IMG/VR virus record: IMGVR_UViG_3300036978_000268
Coordinates: 1 to 39,386 of that record
Origin: a virus
Length of the DNA stretch: 39,386 nucleotides
Reading direction: 5' to 3' (one strand)
A program made the position numbers and the translations under genes. This document shows, piece after piece, positions 15,250-23,776 of the stretch; within the stretch, counting starts at the first letter, position 1, and each line of letters starts with the position of its first letter. The notes under the pieces were generated by a model. The model was given only the letters and a program-made list of their open reading frames with translations, made no database searches and was not told the DNA's origin.

Positions 15250-15608
15250 GCGCGGCAAATTACCTCATCAACGATATCGAAAAGGGCGCAGATTGGTCGC
15301 TGTATATCTCTTTTCAAGAGGCAAACGGAACGGCGACCAACCTGTCAGGATGCACTTTGCGAATGAAGATAAAGACAGACTTTACCAGCAATAACGGTAC
15401 GACCATTGCCAATCTAACATCAACTACAGGAGGAATTACAATCTTGTCGGCAACTGATGGCACAGCAATGATTGCTATGCCAGCGTCTCAGACATCAAAC
15501 CTGACTGCCGGAAACTATGTATACGACTTAAAACTCATTGCTACTACCGGCGCAGTTGAATACGAAATAAGAGGCGGGGCAACCATTCTACAGAGTGTGA
15601 CCGAATGA
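15246..15608 (+). CDS. beta-rich virion protein, possible fibre attachment protein
   Basis: 120 residues in ATGA overlap with the protease. IEKGADWSLYISFQEANGTATNLSGCTLRMKIK and MPASQTSNLTAGNYVYDLKLIATTGAVEYEIRGG are typical of the immunoglobulin-like N-terminal domain of BppU-type or fibre-adapter proteins. It directly precedes a fibre-like gene, so it may anchor it. Not decisively assigned. Confidence 0.55.
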   Translation: MSAANYLINDIEKGADWSLYISFQEANGTATNLSGCTLRMKIKTDFTSNNGTTIANLTSTTGGITILSATDGTAMIAMPASQTSNLTAGNYVYDLKLIATTGAVEYEIRGGATILQSVTE

Positions 15609-16951
15609 GTAACGCAATTATCATCCGCAAAGCCAGTGGCAATAGCCTTACGATCGTAAGATCCGGAAGCGTCACGATCATTGGTGGATCGTCCACACCA
15701 GCAACCACTACCACAATCGGCGGCGTGATTGTCGGCGCAAACCTGACGATTCTGGCTAATGGATTGCTATCGGCCACGGGCGGCGGCGGATCGGTCACGA
15801 CGAATTTACCCTGGGCGAATATCACGGGCAAGCCAGCGTTTTCCAGTGTCGCAACCAGCGGACTTTATACCGACCTGACCGGCGTGCCGAATTTGTCGCT
15901 CTATCTGACAACCGCCAATGCAGCGACAACCTATCTTCCAGCGGCCAATTTCAGCTTTGCGAATATTGCTGGCAAACCCTCCACGCTGGGTGGGTATGGC
16001 ATCAGTGATGGGCTACTCGCCACCACGGCTGCCTCAACCTATCTGGCAATCACCACAGCGGCATCAACCTATGCCACCGTTTCCAGCCTGTCAGTCTACG
16101 CCCCTCTTGCCAGTCCAACGCTCACAGGCACGCCATCGGCTCCCACAGCCACGGCGGGAGCATCGACCACACAACTGGCAACAACCGCGTTTGTCACCGG
16201 CGGGATCAGTACCTTATCAAACACTGTTGCAGCGACTTACCTCACCGCCGCTGACGCGAACAACGCATTCGCCATCAGAACCCGTTCGATTTTAACCGGC
16301 ACTGGATTAACGGGCGGCGGCACGCTAGAGCTTAATCGCACGCTGTCACTTGCCGTAAGCAACGCCACGGCGGGAACCTACGGATCGGCAACGGTGGTCC
16401 CGGTGGTCACGGTGGATATTTATGGCCGGATCACCAGCGTCTCGAATATAGCGATCTCCGGTGGTGGTGGCGGAGTCACTTCGGTGACGGGAGGCACGGG
16501 CATCACGGTCACAGGCACGACCACTCCAACGGTTGCGATTGATTCGGCTGTTGTTGCCACGCTCGCGGGTGCGCAGACGTTGACAAACAAGTCAATCGCA
16601 GCCGAACAACTCAACAGCGGAACGCTGGCCAACGCTCGTCTGGGCGTATCAAATAGCACGCTGACCTACGCAGCAAGCGTGACGTGGACAGCGGATTATC
16701 TCAAGGTGGCAACGCTGCCGCTCACTGGTGCATGCTCCCTGACCATAGCAGGACTGTCGGCGGGCGGGACGTACAATTTAATCGTCAAGCAAGATGCAAC
16801 CGGATCAAGAGTTGTGACGTGGGTCACGACTGTCAAGTGGTCGGCGGGTGCTGCTCCAACGCTTTCCACGGCGGCCAACTCGACCGATATCGTATCGTTC
16901 ATTTATGACGGTGTCACCTTGTTTGGCACGGCCTTGAAGGGCTTTGCCTAA
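15605..16951 (+). CDS. tail-fibre-like or head-fibre-like protein
   Basis: 448 residues, Ala/Thr/Ser/Gly-rich. Repeats such as ITGKPAFSSVA, NIAGKPSTLGGYGI and TPSAPTATAGASTTQLATTAFV are the phage fibre repeat pattern, and the C-terminus is a beta-rich domain (SLTIAGLSAGGTYNLIVKQDATGSR). It would trimerise and bind host surface or decorate the head. It starts in ATGA overlap with the preceding gene and ends in TAATG overlap with the next. Position between protease and major capsid is unusual for a tail fibre. Confidence 0.8.
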   Translation: MSNAIIIRKASGNSLTIVRSGSVTIIGGSSTPATTTTIGGVIVGANLTILANGLLSATGGGGSVTTNLPWANITGKPAFSSVATSGLYTDLTGVPNLSLYLTTANAATTYLPAANFSFANIAGKPSTLGGYGISDGLLATTAASTYLAITTAASTYATVSSLSVYAPLASPTLTGTPSAPTATAGASTTQLATTAFVTGGISTLSNTVAATYLTAADANNAFAIRTRSILTGTGLTGGGTLELNRTLSLAVSNATAGTYGSATVVPVVTVDIYGRITSVSNIAISGGGGGVTSVTGGTGITVTGTTTPTVAIDSAVVATLAGAQTLTNKSIAAEQLNSGTLANARLGVSNSTLTYAASVTWTADYLKVATLPLTGACSLTIAGLSAGGTYNLIVKQDATGSRVVTWVTTVKWSAGAAPTLSTAANSTDIVSFIYDGVTLFGTALKGFA

Positions 16952-17700
16952 TGTTGATGCCATTTGCATTTCAACAACAAAAGGCTGCGGACGTCCTGCC
17001 AGTCACGGCTGGACTGCTGCGAAATTTCGATGCGTCCGTGATGGCCAATGTTTTCACGGGCACTACCAATCGTACAACACCGGTCACGGCAAGTGGCCAG
17101 GCGGCTTCGTGCTGGGCCGATTTGGCATCTAGCCTAGATGCAACTCAGTCAATAGCAACAACTCGCCCCGTTTGGACAGCGAATCTTCGCAACGGTCTTG
17201 GCGGATTGCAATTCGACGGAACCGACGACTGGATGACGGGTGCTGACACTGGTATGACAACTGGCAGTGGCAACCGGACAGCCTTTTTCGTGGTCGAATG
17301 GAGGACTGTTACAGGTACTTTCGGCGGTTGGTCTTATGGGGTTAATGCAAGTAGTCAGACATGGGGGCAAACCAAGACTAATTTTTCCGTGATTGGCGTC
17401 CAAACTTGGGTCACTGATTACAACTCCACTTATCCAATCGTTGCGTCAACTCCGTTCGTGTACGCCGCAAAGGTCGATACTCTAAACATTTACCACTTCG
17501 TCAACAATGTTGCCAAAGGGTCGGCTGGATACGGGTCAAGTACCACGCTCCAAAATCTGCGAATTGGATCTGAGCGAAATGCTTTGGCACCATTTCAGCC
17601 GATGAACGCTTATCAGATCCTATTTTATAATCGCGCACTGACCACACAGGAAACAACAGACGTGCAGACCTACCTGATGAACAAGTGGGGGATTGCATGA
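16951..17700 (+). CDS. LamG/lectin-like virion protein
   Basis: 249 residues in TAATG overlap with the fibre gene. LRNGLGGLQFDGTDDWMTG, TAFFVVEW and QILFYNRALTTQETTDVQTYLMNKWGI match the concanavalin-like (LamG) beta-sandwich, where the closing L-x-x-x-E-x-x-x-x-x-x-Y-L-x-x-K-W is diagnostic. Such domains bind sugars on host surfaces. With the neighbouring fibre it probably forms an adsorption device. Confidence 0.75.
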   Translation: MLMPFAFQQQKAADVLPVTAGLLRNFDASVMANVFTGTTNRTTPVTASGQAASCWADLASSLDATQSIATTRPVWTANLRNGLGGLQFDGTDDWMTGADTGMTTGSGNRTAFFVVEWRTVTGTFGGWSYGVNASSQTWGQTKTNFSVIGVQTWVTDYNSTYPIVASTPFVYAAKVDTLNIYHFVNNVAKGSAGYGSSTTLQNLRIGSERNALAPFQPMNAYQILFYNRALTTQETTDVQTYLMNKWGIA

Positions 17701-18050
17701 CCATCCCTGTTGATGATCCACCGATCCAGATTTACTGGGCAGTCGCGGAGGCCGACCGAGCAGCTTTCGGCTCATGCTTCGGCGGCAACCCGATGGAACT
17801 GTCACGACAATTGATCGACTCAACCGGTGCCATATGGTGGGGCGGGTGCGGAACTTATCCGCTCTCAACACTTGACCGGATCTGTCTTAATCAGGCTCTG
17901 GCTTGGTATACAGCCTCGGTGTTTGGGTCTGGTGTGGTTGCGGAAGGCAATCTAACAGCCTTTCCTGCCGGATCACCATTGCCAAGCTACGAGGATTTCA
18001 TGGCGTCCATCGACTTGACATTCAACGACATTCCAGAGCACTACCTATGA
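17697..18050 (+). CDS. protein of unknown function in the fibre/lysis interval
   Basis: 117 residues from ATG 17697 (ATGA overlap with the lectin-like gene). It has Trp- and Cys-containing segments (WAVAEADRAAFGSCFGGN, IWWGGCGTYP) and the acidic motif LPSYEDFMASIDLTFND. May be a fibre chaperone or accessory because of its position. No family recognised. Confidence 0.6.
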   Translation: MTIPVDDPPIQIYWAVAEADRAAFGSCFGGNPMELSRQLIDSTGAIWWGGCGTYPLSTLDRICLNQALAWYTASVFGSGVVAEGNLTAFPAGSPLPSYEDFMASIDLTFNDIPEHYL

Positions 18051-18080
18051 TCTTCGCAACACCCGCGACAAGGAATCGTA

Positions 18081-18296
18081 ATGAATACTGATTGGATCGG
18101 ACAAATCAACGCGCAGCAGGCGAAAGCGACAATCATCCGCATGGCTCTAGTCGGGGCCATTTCGGCAATTGGCGTTTTAAGCCAAAACCTTGAATCTATC
18201 GTAGCGACTACAAGCCCGCTAGGACTTGCTCTTACCTTTGGAATCGGGCAAGCACTGTATTACCTACGGCAAGGCGAGCCGCCAAGGAGTGAATAA
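18081..18296 (+). CDS. small membrane protein, holin candidate
   Basis: 71 residues behind AAGGAATCG. Two hydrophobic stretches (IIRMALVGAISAIGVLSQNL about 20-39 and TSPLGLALTFGIGQALYYL about 44-62) with a charged tail fit a two-pass holin. Its position before other small membrane proteins and a protease supports a lysis role. Holins share little sequence, so this is inference. Confidence 0.5.
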   Translation: MNTDWIGQINAQQAKATIIRMALVGAISAIGVLSQNLESIVATTSPLGLALTFGIGQALYYLRQGEPPRSE

Positions 18297-18484
18297 TGAG
18301 GATCGAACAAATAGTAAACCCTGACTACGGCTGGATCGTACCTGTGGCTCAGATCGCAACCGACCCGGTCGTAAAATCTACGCCAATCGACCCATCAATC
18401 CCTCAGACTATGTACGCGATGGCAGCTATAATTTATGCCATTGCGGCATATCGTCGATCATGCAGGGAACCGCGAAACAAATAG
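18296..18484 (+). CDS. small protein with one membrane segment
   Basis: 62 residues in TAATG overlap with the holin candidate. Hydrophobic helix MYAMAAIIYAIAAYR near the C-terminus followed by a basic tail (RRSCREPRNK). Possible second holin, antiholin or spanin subunit; not assigned. Confidence 0.5.
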   Translation: MRIEQIVNPDYGWIVPVAQIATDPVVKSTPIDPSIPQTMYAMAAIIYAIAAYRRSCREPRNK

Positions 18485-18491
18485 TAAAACC

Positions 18492-18513
18492 ATATTGCTG
18501 ATGTCGGCAATAT
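18492..18513 (+). other. hairpin in the lysis region
   Basis: ATATTGC (18492-18498) pairs with GCAATAT (18507-18513) around an 8-base loop in the gap 18485-18549. No T run. Role unknown. Confidence 0.35.
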
Positions 18514-18549
18514 AGTGAACGGTGGTCCAGTACCTTAAAGGGGAATCGA

Positions 18550-18774
18550 ATGCTTCCACAAATCGTCTTTTACGCTCTTCAGCCAATCCAGACATGCCAA
18601 ACCGGGCAGTGCCCAAATCAGGCTACAACAGTCACACAAACCGTCACAAAAACAGAATCGGTTATTCCGTTTGCAACTAACGCCAAAACGACGATCCAGT
18701 ACAGGCGAAACCTATTCGGACGGCTTGTACCAATGCAGGCGACCGTTGTCACACAAGCCAAAAAGGATAAGTAA
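18550..18774 (+). CDS. small protein of unknown function
   Basis: 74 residues behind AAAGGGGAATCG. Hydrophobic N-terminus (MLPQIVFYALQPIQTC) may be a signal sequence; CQTGQC could form a disulfide; the tail YRRNLFGRLVPMQ is basic. Secreted or membrane-linked protein of the lysis region is possible. Confidence 0.5.
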   Translation: MLPQIVFYALQPIQTCQTGQCPNQATTVTQTVTKTESVIPFATNAKTTIQYRRNLFGRLVPMQATVVTQAKKDK

Positions 18775-18962
18775 TGCTATTCGAAAAGCTGCTCATGAAG
18801 TTCGCCTTGGAACTTGTGCCTAAAGTCCTGCCTCAGTTATTGCGAATGTTGGCGGACAAGATCGAAAGCGGGGAGGTCACGCTTGACGCAGAATCCGTGG
18901 CGATGATTGTCCAAGGATGTGACGGGATCCTCTCTAAAACCGCACAGGAAGCAATTGCATGA
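18774..18962 (+). CDS. small helical protein of unknown function
   Basis: 62 residues, TAATG overlap with the previous gene and ATGA with the next. Amphipathic leader (LFEKLLMKFALELVPKVLPQLLRMLADKI) then VTLDAESVAMIVQGCDGIL. Probably membrane-associated; role unknown. Confidence 0.5.
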   Translation: MLFEKLLMKFALELVPKVLPQLLRMLADKIESGEVTLDAESVAMIVQGCDGILSKTAQEAIA

Positions 18963-19489
18963 GACACAGCTTTTTGCTGATGCTTTTAACCGCGACATCG
19001 GCGGGGGCTCAGGCTCCTGCCGATCTCTCGTCTGTCATCATACCGCCAACAACAGAACGGACGATTGTCTTTACGGATCGGGGCCGAACCTATGCAGTCG
19101 GTACCCAGTCCGGCAAGATCAGCATCCTCAACGGTGGCGGGCCGGGGCCTGTCATCCCTCGACCGAACCCCGGAACTCTATCAGGGCTTTCAAAGCAAGT
19201 CCTTGACGCCGTCACGCAAGCCGTACCAGATGCGACGACGAGGGCTCAAGGGGCAAAAGCTCTGATTGGAGCCATCGAAAGCACGATAGGCGAAGCGGGG
19301 GGCCTTGGGACAACTGACCCGCAGGCAATCATAAACAGTTTAGCGGCAAACGCCGAAGCGGCAAAGGTCAACGAACTCCTGAAAGGCTTCCGGCTCGGGG
19401 ATATTCTCACCGGGGCCAATGTAACAACAGCCGACCAGTTAATCAAGGTATTGAACGATATCAAGGCCGGGATGGAGGCGGTTAAATGA
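18959..19489 (+). CDS. secreted protein with signal peptide
   Basis: 176 residues. Residues 1-18 (MRHSFLLMLLTATSAGAQA) are a classic Sec signal peptide with an Ala-x-Ala cleavage site. The mature part has a Pro/Gly linker (GGGPGPVIPRPNPG) and two helical segments. ATGA overlaps join it to neighbours on both sides, just before the cysteine protease. It may be exported to the periplasm as a spanin-like or envelope factor. No family recognised. Confidence 0.6.
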   Translation: MRHSFLLMLLTATSAGAQAPADLSSVIIPPTTERTIVFTDRGRTYAVGTQSGKISILNGGGPGPVIPRPNPGTLSGLSKQVLDAVTQAVPDATTRAQGAKALIGAIESTIGEAGGLGTTDPQAIINSLAANAEAAKVNELLKGFRLGDILTGANVTTADQLIKVLNDIKAGMEAVK

Positions 19490-20397
19490 ACATAGAACTG
19501 GACGCAACGCTCCTAAACTTTGGAACGGGATGGATTGACGATCCAGACGCAGTAAAGGCAATCATCTCCGAAAACAATGTTCGCCAAGTCTCGGAACTGA
19601 TTGGGCCGACAGATACGTCAGATCGGCGTCAGATTACCGATCTGACGATTTACCTCGAAAAAGTATACGGTGAACGGTGGTATCTCAACCAAGGCTCCTG
19701 CGGCTCATGTGTCGCCTTTGGAGCGGCATTGGCGTGCGATACGCTTGTGGCTATCGAAATTGTAGAGCGGTCAATGAATAAACCGACTGGCCGAACTGAT
19801 CCGATGTCGATCTATTGGGGCTCGCGTGTGGAGATCGGCGGCAATCGGCTATGGGGCCAAGGTTCGGTAGGTGCATGGGCGGCAAAATGGCTCAAAGACT
19901 ACGGAGTATTGACACAGGCTGAATATCCCGGATGCGATTTATCGACCTATAGTGCGGCGGTATGCTGCGGGCCAAACGCCAACCGGGGAGTGCCGAATGA
20001 ACTCGAATCAATAGCACGGCAACACCCGGTAAAAGACTATGCACAGTGCAAAACCTTCGAAGATCTTACAAGGGCAATCGAATCAGGATATCCAGTGACC
20101 GTTGCGTCAAACCAAGGCTTCACCCGGAAAAGGGATGCGAAAGGCTTTGCTAAACCATCAGGAAACTGGGGACACCAAATGGTAATCGTAGGCGTCAGGC
20201 ACGATATACCGGGGGCATTGATCGCCAACTCATGGGGAGCCTATTTTACAGGCGGGCCGGATAAGCTTTCACCAGCCTGTTTTTGGACAGACGATACAAC
20301 TGTAAGCAGGATGCTTCGTCAGGGCGACTCCTTCGCTATGTCAAACATACAGGGCTGGCCGGGCAAAAGGCTTTCAGCAATCGCGTTAAACTGGTGA
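19486..20397 (+). CDS. papain-like (C1) cysteine protease
   Basis: 303 residues. QGSCGSC (residues 69-75) has the oxyanion Gln69 and catalytic Cys75; GHQMVIVGV supplies catalytic His230; ANSWG supplies Asn248, in correct papain order. Additional Cys pairs (CC at 160-161, CDL) may form disulfides. No signal peptide is visible on this protein; the preceding gene has one. Placed at the end of a run of small membrane proteins, where an endolysin normally sits. It may cleave envelope or cell-wall protein during lysis, or serve in virion maturation. Confidence 0.85.
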   Translation: MNIELDATLLNFGTGWIDDPDAVKAIISENNVRQVSELIGPTDTSDRRQITDLTIYLEKVYGERWYLNQGSCGSCVAFGAALACDTLVAIEIVERSMNKPTGRTDPMSIYWGSRVEIGGNRLWGQGSVGAWAAKWLKDYGVLTQAEYPGCDLSTYSAAVCCGPNANRGVPNELESIARQHPVKDYAQCKTFEDLTRAIESGYPVTVASNQGFTRKRDAKGFAKPSGNWGHQMVIVGVRHDIPGALIANSWGAYFTGGPDKLSPACFWTDDTTVSRMLRQGDSFAMSNIQGWPGKRLSAIALNW

Positions 20398-20399
20398 CG

Positions 20400-20416
20400 A
20401 GAAGTACCTTCTTTTT
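20400..20416 (+). terminator. weak terminator-like hairpin
   Basis: AGAAG-TAC-CTTCT (20400-20412) followed by TTTT. The stem is only 5 pairs, so termination is possible but weak. It would separate the protease from the capsid gene. Confidence 0.3.
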
Positions 20417-20440
20417 ACCGGGCTGACTTGGTACGATGTT

Positions 20441-20453
20441 TTAGACCTCTAAT
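20441..20453 (+). promoter_or_regulatory. operator-like palindrome over a possible -10, before the major capsid gene
   Basis: TTAGACCTCTAA (20441-20452) has arms TTAGA/TCTAA and differs from the operator at 35253 only at the two end bases. TCTAAT (20448-20453) could be a -10 box; no good -35 is visible. It implies the capsid transcript may answer to the same regulator. Confidence 0.35.
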
Positions 20454-20476
20454 CCTCTTGACATAATGGGCGAACG

Positions 20477-21880
20477 ATGAATCAGATTGACACCTTGAAA
20501 AGCGAAAAAGACGTTCTCGTCAAGCGGGCTGACGAGCTAGCGGGCCTCAGCGAATTCACTGCTGACCAACGCCAAGAGATACCAAACCTTCGAACAAGAC
20601 TCGTTGAAGTCAAAAAGCAAATCATTGAGCACGAAGAAGCCTCGCAGGCGCAAACCGAACTGCGTGCAGATTTAGCGGAAACAAAGAAGTTTGACGAGCG
20701 TGTGCCGAAGGGCAACCGACCCGCTCATGTTTACAACGTCTCGCAGAAAGGGAAGCCCGTGGCCGGAATCACACGCAAGAATTACCTGCCGGAAGTCGAT
20801 CTGTCGGAAGATGATGTTCTGGTGCTAAAAAAGGATGGATACAGCGACGAAACCATTCAGGGATGTTCAACCCCGGCTTATCTGTCGGAGTTTACATCAT
20901 TCCTGAAATCCGGCGGGCGGCATACACCCGAAATGGTGCTCAAATCCATGACAGAGGCCGGGGCGGGCGGCGTGCTTGTTCCGATCCAGTGGGGAGAATT
21001 GATTACCAACCCACCAATGAACGGAATGCTTCGGTCAAGCGTGCGGAATATGGCGGTAAATTCGCAGCTAATGCGATTCCCGCGCATTCAAACCACGAAC
21101 GTAAACTATCCGGCTTATCCGGTCAAAGTGTCTTGGGGCGGCGAACAGCCAACCAGCCTCCAAAACCCGAACCAAGGGGCCAACTTCAACACCACGAACA
21201 TTGACATTGGTGTCAACGAAGTTTATGCACAGGGCTTATTCTCGATTTCACTCTTGGAAGACAACGCATACAGCCTTCAAAGCTATATCCCAAGCGTCTT
21301 CCAAGAATCCCTTGATGTCGATCTGGACCTCAGGATTATCGCAGGCACTGGCACAGCGGATTCAGCATCCCCGCAACCGTGGGGCCTGAACGAAACCGGG
21401 ATCATCCCACAGACAGCCGCGACCACAACCGGGGTCTCTGCAGCAATAAAATTCCAAGACTTTGTCAACGTGTTTTATCAACTGCCGCAACAATACCGGG
21501 GTCAAGCAGTCTGGTTGATGAACAGCAAAACGCTCGGAGCAGTCGCGGGCCTTGTTGACGGTAATCTACGACCATTGTTTTTGCCAAACTTTGGTTACGT
21601 GGGCGATACGCCGGGCGGCGGAGCGACATGGTCAAACGGCACCATTCTGGGACGTCCTTTTATCATCTCCGAAAACATGCCTGACATAGCTCAGGGCAAT
21701 GTGTCGATCTATCTGGCTGACTGGCAAAAACTCTACTTCCTACTCTCCAGAGTCGGGCCAACCGTCAAAATCCTTGACCAGCCGCAGTATACCGCCGGGA
21801 ACTACATCTTTGCACTGCGTGCAAGGATGGGTGGCCGGGTGGTTCAACCGTGGGCGGGCCGGTCTCTCAAGCACAATTGA
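20477..21880 (+). CDS. major capsid protein (HK97 fold)
   Basis: 467 residues. The N-terminal ~80 residues are a coiled coil (LKSEKDVLVKRADELAGLSEFTADQRQEIPNLRTRLVEVKKQ) typical of the HK97 delta/scaffold domain, removed by the prohead protease. The body includes EAGAGGVLVPIQWGELI, FPRIQTTNVNYPAYPVKVSWGGE, SISLLEDNAYSLQSYI, GQAVWLMNSKTLGAV, ILGRPFIISENMP and IYLADWQKLYFLLSRV, the usual HK97 major capsid pattern. Together these form the shell. Confidence 0.95.
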   Translation: MNQIDTLKSEKDVLVKRADELAGLSEFTADQRQEIPNLRTRLVEVKKQIIEHEEASQAQTELRADLAETKKFDERVPKGNRPAHVYNVSQKGKPVAGITRKNYLPEVDLSEDDVLVLKKDGYSDETIQGCSTPAYLSEFTSFLKSGGRHTPEMVLKSMTEAGAGGVLVPIQWGELITNPPMNGMLRSSVRNMAVNSQLMRFPRIQTTNVNYPAYPVKVSWGGEQPTSLQNPNQGANFNTTNIDIGVNEVYAQGLFSISLLEDNAYSLQSYIPSVFQESLDVDLDLRIIAGTGTADSASPQPWGLNETGIIPQTAATTTGVSAAIKFQDFVNVFYQLPQQYRGQAVWLMNSKTLGAVAGLVDGNLRPLFLPNFGYVGDTPGGGATWSNGTILGRPFIISENMPDIAQGNVSIYLADWQKLYFLLSRVGPTVKILDQPQYTAGNYIFALRARMGGRVVQPWAGRSLKHN

Positions 21881-21909
21881 TGCGACATAGGGCATAAGCA
21901 TAATCAGAG

Positions 21910-21936
21910 GGGGATAGCGGGCGACCCGCTAACCCC
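21910..21936 (+). terminator. hairpin after the major capsid gene
   Basis: GGGG (21910-21913) and AGCGGG (21916-21921) pair with CCCGCT (21925-21930) and CCCC (21933-21936), with a small internal loop. Only a weak T-rich tract follows, so it may partly terminate and thus raise capsid expression relative to downstream genes. Confidence 0.45.
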
Positions 21937-21958
21937 TTCTTTCGAAAGGGATGATCCA

Positions 21959-22261
21959 ATGAATATCACGGTTTACAAGGCTTTGAACACGCTCGCCGGG
22001 GCGAATACAACCCTGACGGCGAATCTGGGAACAATCGGGGCGGCAATTACCGTCAAGGACGCCAACTTCAACGGGACCAATATCCAAGGCATCTGGACCG
22101 CTTTGCAGGGCGGTCTGGACAGTTGGTATTGCAACGAAACGCACCAAGGCGATGGGGCCTACGCAGCAACCTACGCGAACCTGACATTGTCTACAAACGT
22201 AACAGTGTTGCGGACTCCAGAATACAAGTACGTCAACGCAAACACAGCGATTCCGAGCTAA
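21959..22261 (+). CDS. small virion protein of unknown function
   Basis: 100 residues behind AAAGGGATG. Thr/Asn/Ala-rich with beta-strand character (AANTTLTANLGTIGAAITVKD-like segments). Position right after the capsid gene suggests a head decoration or head-tail protein, but no family is recognised. Confidence 0.55.
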   Translation: MNITVYKALNTLAGANTTLTANLGTIGAAITVKDANFNGTNIQGIWTALQGGLDSWYCNETHQGDGAYAATYANLTLSTNVTVLRTPEYKYVNANTAIPS

Positions 22262-22264
22262 TTC

Positions 22265-22834
22265 ATGGGCGTGTCACCAGCAGTCACAACTCTTTTTCCG
22301 GGCCTGAATTCTTTGGATCAGGCCGCAATTGGCGTCTGTGCAACAGCCGCAGAGGCTTGGGTGACACGCTATCTTAACCGGGCTCTCGATTCGGGGCAGT
22401 ACACAGAGACGTTTTCGGGCTACAATCAGCCCATACTATTTCTGCCCAACACACCTATCGTCACGGTCAATTCCGTGGCAGTAAAGGGCCGGGGAGGAAC
22501 AAGCACCTTTACGGTATCCAGTAACTACTACGACTGGACAACCGAAGGGTCCTTGTTTATTCAGCCTCAAACCTTTTGGAATCAGATGGCCGGATGGCGG
22601 GCCGGAATCGGGAACGTAAGCGTCGAGTACGAATCAAAGGGCCTCGATCAACCGACTCAGGATTTGATTATCGGATCCGTCATGAACTGGTTTAACGATG
22701 CCGCTCAAAGATCTGGCCTCGTGATGATGGAAGTGATCGGATCCTACACATATCAAATGCGGGCGGACGTTAAAGGCGTGCCATATTCGGTCACGTCTAT
22801 ACTCAACCCTTACAGACACATGCTGGCGGTATAA
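22265..22834 (+). CDS. head-tail connector protein (HK97 gp6-like)
   Basis: 189 residues. GLNSLDQAAIGVCATAAEAWVTRYLNRALDSGQYTETFSGY is the helix-helix pattern of phage connector adaptors with the conserved C-terminal TQDLIIGSVMNWFNDAAQRSG. It would sit under the portal ring. Followed after 1 base by the next gene. Confidence 0.65.
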   Translation: MGVSPAVTTLFPGLNSLDQAAIGVCATAAEAWVTRYLNRALDSGQYTETFSGYNQPILFLPNTPIVTVNSVAVKGRGGTSTFTVSSNYYDWTTEGSLFIQPQTFWNQMAGWRAGIGNVSVEYESKGLDQPTQDLIIGSVMNWFNDAAQRSGLVMMEVIGSYTYQMRADVKGVPYSVTSILNPYRHMLAV

Positions 22835-22835
22835 C

Positions 22836-23408
22836 ATGGCGACCATCGTCAAGATAGCATGGAACGCTAAAAAGTACGTCCAGAACGTCAACCGCCAAAC
22901 AGCCGCATCAATCCGGCGGGCATCTCAGTTAGTCATCAAGACAACCAGAACCGCATTAGACAAGCCGGGCGAAAACGCTGTTTCGCCACTGAACACAGTC
23001 AAAAAGAAAGACCGCTTTGAAAGCGGCGCAAGCCGGATACAGGGGCTCCAATCGCATGGAGTCCGGCATTTCGGCGGCTCGATTGATATCGACAACAAAA
23101 CCGTTAAAGGGGTGTACTGGAATGCAGCGGCACATAAATGGACAACCGCTTCGGCACCAGGTACGCCACCGCACAAGCAAACCGGGCTATTGAGGCGGCG
23201 GATTGATGCCGAATACTCGCGTAACGGTTTAACGGCAAAAGTCGGGCCACGCGATGGGCTGGTCTACGGCCGGGTCCAAGAATTAGGCGGGCCAACATGG
23301 CGGGCAACATTACCGCCGCGCCCGTATTTAGGACCATCGTTTGATGCAGTAAAAGACATGTGCAACCGCATTATCAAGTACGGCATCAAGAAGGCGGGGA
23401 CCAAGTAA
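22836..23408 (+). CDS. tail completion protein (HK97 gp10-like)
   Basis: 190 residues, strongly basic. The motif VYGRVQELGG ... LPPRPYLGPSFD is diagnostic for gp10-type proteins that join the tail to the head. The TAA stop overlaps the next ATG (TAATG). Here it precedes rather than follows the head-closure gene. Confidence 0.75.
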   Translation: MATIVKIAWNAKKYVQNVNRQTAASIRRASQLVIKTTRTALDKPGENAVSPLNTVKKKDRFESGASRIQGLQSHGVRHFGGSIDIDNKTVKGVYWNAAAHKWTTASAPGTPPHKQTGLLRRRIDAEYSRNGLTAKVGPRDGLVYGRVQELGGPTWRATLPPRPYLGPSFDAVKDMCNRIIKYGIKKAGTK

Positions 23409-23776
23409 TGGGCATCCCGAACCACTTATTCAACGCCACAGCGACATTCTACAGCGAGGATAACCCCAAGGGAGCCTTCGGGCAACCTTCCAAGGTGCTG
23501 ACTGTTATCGGCACAGCGAAGGTTCGATGCGACATGACAAACGAAGCCCGAATGGTGCAGGATGGCAACTTTGAACAGAGGCGGCGTGTGTTCCGATTAT
23601 TCACCAATAAACTACCGCCAACGCTGAACACGAAAACATGGGTGCGAGTCAAAACGAACGCCAACGGCATGACGTTTTTGGGGCAAATTGACTCGATCCG
23701 ATATCCGGGTATGTCCGGGCATCACTCCGAATTAACCATTGTCGAGGATCCACCCATGGAGCTTACGATTGGCTAA
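23408..23776 (+). CDS. head-closure / head-tail adaptor protein
   Basis: 122 residues from ATG 23408 (TAATG overlap; the upstream in-frame ATG at 23360 is internal to the previous gene). FNATATFYSEDNPKGAFGQPSKVLTVIGTAKVRCDM then RVFRLFTNKLP and VKTNANGMTFLGQIDSIRYPG follow the head-tail joining pattern (SPP1 gp16-like). Confidence 0.65.
   Translation: MGIPNHLFNATATFYSEDNPKGAFGQPSKVLTVIGTAKVRCDMTNEARMVQDGNFEQRRRVFRLFTNKLPPTLNTKTWVRVKTNANGMTFLGQIDSIRYPGMSGHHSELTIVEDPPMELTIG

Noticed and set aside
18047-18091. 14-residue frame with an ATG overlapping the stop of the gene at 17697
   Set aside because: Too short, with no conserved feature; the AAGGA before 18081 explains translation of the next gene.
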